DNA of 64,000 nt, taken from NCBI GenBank assembly GCA_963847675.1, contig CAWKAP010000009.1, positions 186,001 through 250,000 of the forward strand, written 5' to 3'. A model generated the notes under the pieces. The model was not told where the DNA came from. It worked only from the letters and a program-made list of their open reading frames with translations, and ran no database searches. Shown in pieces: positions 63,871-64,000 of the stretch. The DNA comes from JADJWR01 sp963847675 (GTDB lineage: Bacteria > Pseudomonadota > Gammaproteobacteria > Burkholderiales > Burkholderiaceae_F). Position 1 is the stretch's first letter, and the number at the start of each line of letters is the position of its first letter. The position numbers and the translations under genes were made by a program.

Positions 63871-64000
63871 GTGCAACGCCCTCGATCTCCAAGACGACGG
63901 CAGGGGCAGACTATCGTGCGAATCGATCGCTCGGGTCAAGAAACGTGGAAACGGCTACGGCGCCGCGCTCGAACGGGTGCAACAGTCCAAGCACTGATTG

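Overview
The window is a 64-kb, very G+C-rich piece of a bacterial chromosome, almost certainly from a betaproteobacterium of the Burkholderiales type. The reasons are the gene order mltG-tmk-holB-pilZ-tatD, a DUF4936 protein next to ygfZ, a Bug/TctC-type binding protein, the msrB-yciB-bolA order, and a dif-like Xer site whose XerC-side arm resembles the neisserial one. No rRNA, tRNA, CRISPR array, phage or insertion-sequence transposase was seen.

Layout. 0-2.7 kb (minus strand): selO, msrB, yciB and a cut-off bolA. 2.75-13.8 kb (plus): an acyl-CoA catabolism and uptake block with an acyl-CoA ligase, a complete branched-chain-type ABC importer (substrate-binding protein, LivH, LivM, LivG, LivF), a bifunctional enoyl-CoA hydratase/3-hydroxyacyl-CoA dehydrogenase, a frameshifted CurA-like oxidoreductase and an SDR. 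14-19.8 kb: M16 protease, thioesterase, GNAT, then NRDE protein, DUF4936 and ygfZ on the minus strand. 20-24 kb: mltG-tmk-holB-pilZ-tatD. 24.13 kb: a dif-like XerCD site in an A+T-richer gap, which suggests the replication terminus region.

24.3-57.7 kb is a large stress and storage-sugar island. It carries a tandem universal stress protein, otsA-otsB (OtsA has an unusual membrane and sensor-like N-terminus), a response regulator, NfeD/slipin, the GlgE pathway (glgB, glgE, a treS-maltokinase fusion), a CmpX-like channel, glucokinase, phosphoketolase, a Kef-like antiporter coupled to a YbdK ligase and a gamma-glutamyl hydrolase, then glgX-treZ-malQ-treY and an MscS channel. Three trehalose routes (OtsAB, TreS, TreYZ) therefore meet with glycogen/maltose-1-phosphate metabolism and osmotic valves. 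57.7-61.7 kb: MaoC-like dehydratase, Bug protein, menB and a frameshifted menE-like gene. 61.9-63.9 kb (minus): three small unrecognised membrane or exported proteins.

The strangest feature is a swarm of about 30 net +1 frameshifts confined to glgX-treZ-malQ-treY (48.0-55.0 kb), against five elsewhere. Every segment between shifts still reads as well-conserved enzyme, and after removing one base per shift all four genes are whole multiples of three. Insertion-type sequence error is the simplest explanation, but it needs checking. Other notable points: a 31-bp target duplication around a hairpin-rich insert that recreates the livG-livF coupled start, an arginine in place of the Walker A lysine of LivF, and the absence of any stop codon between malQ and treY.
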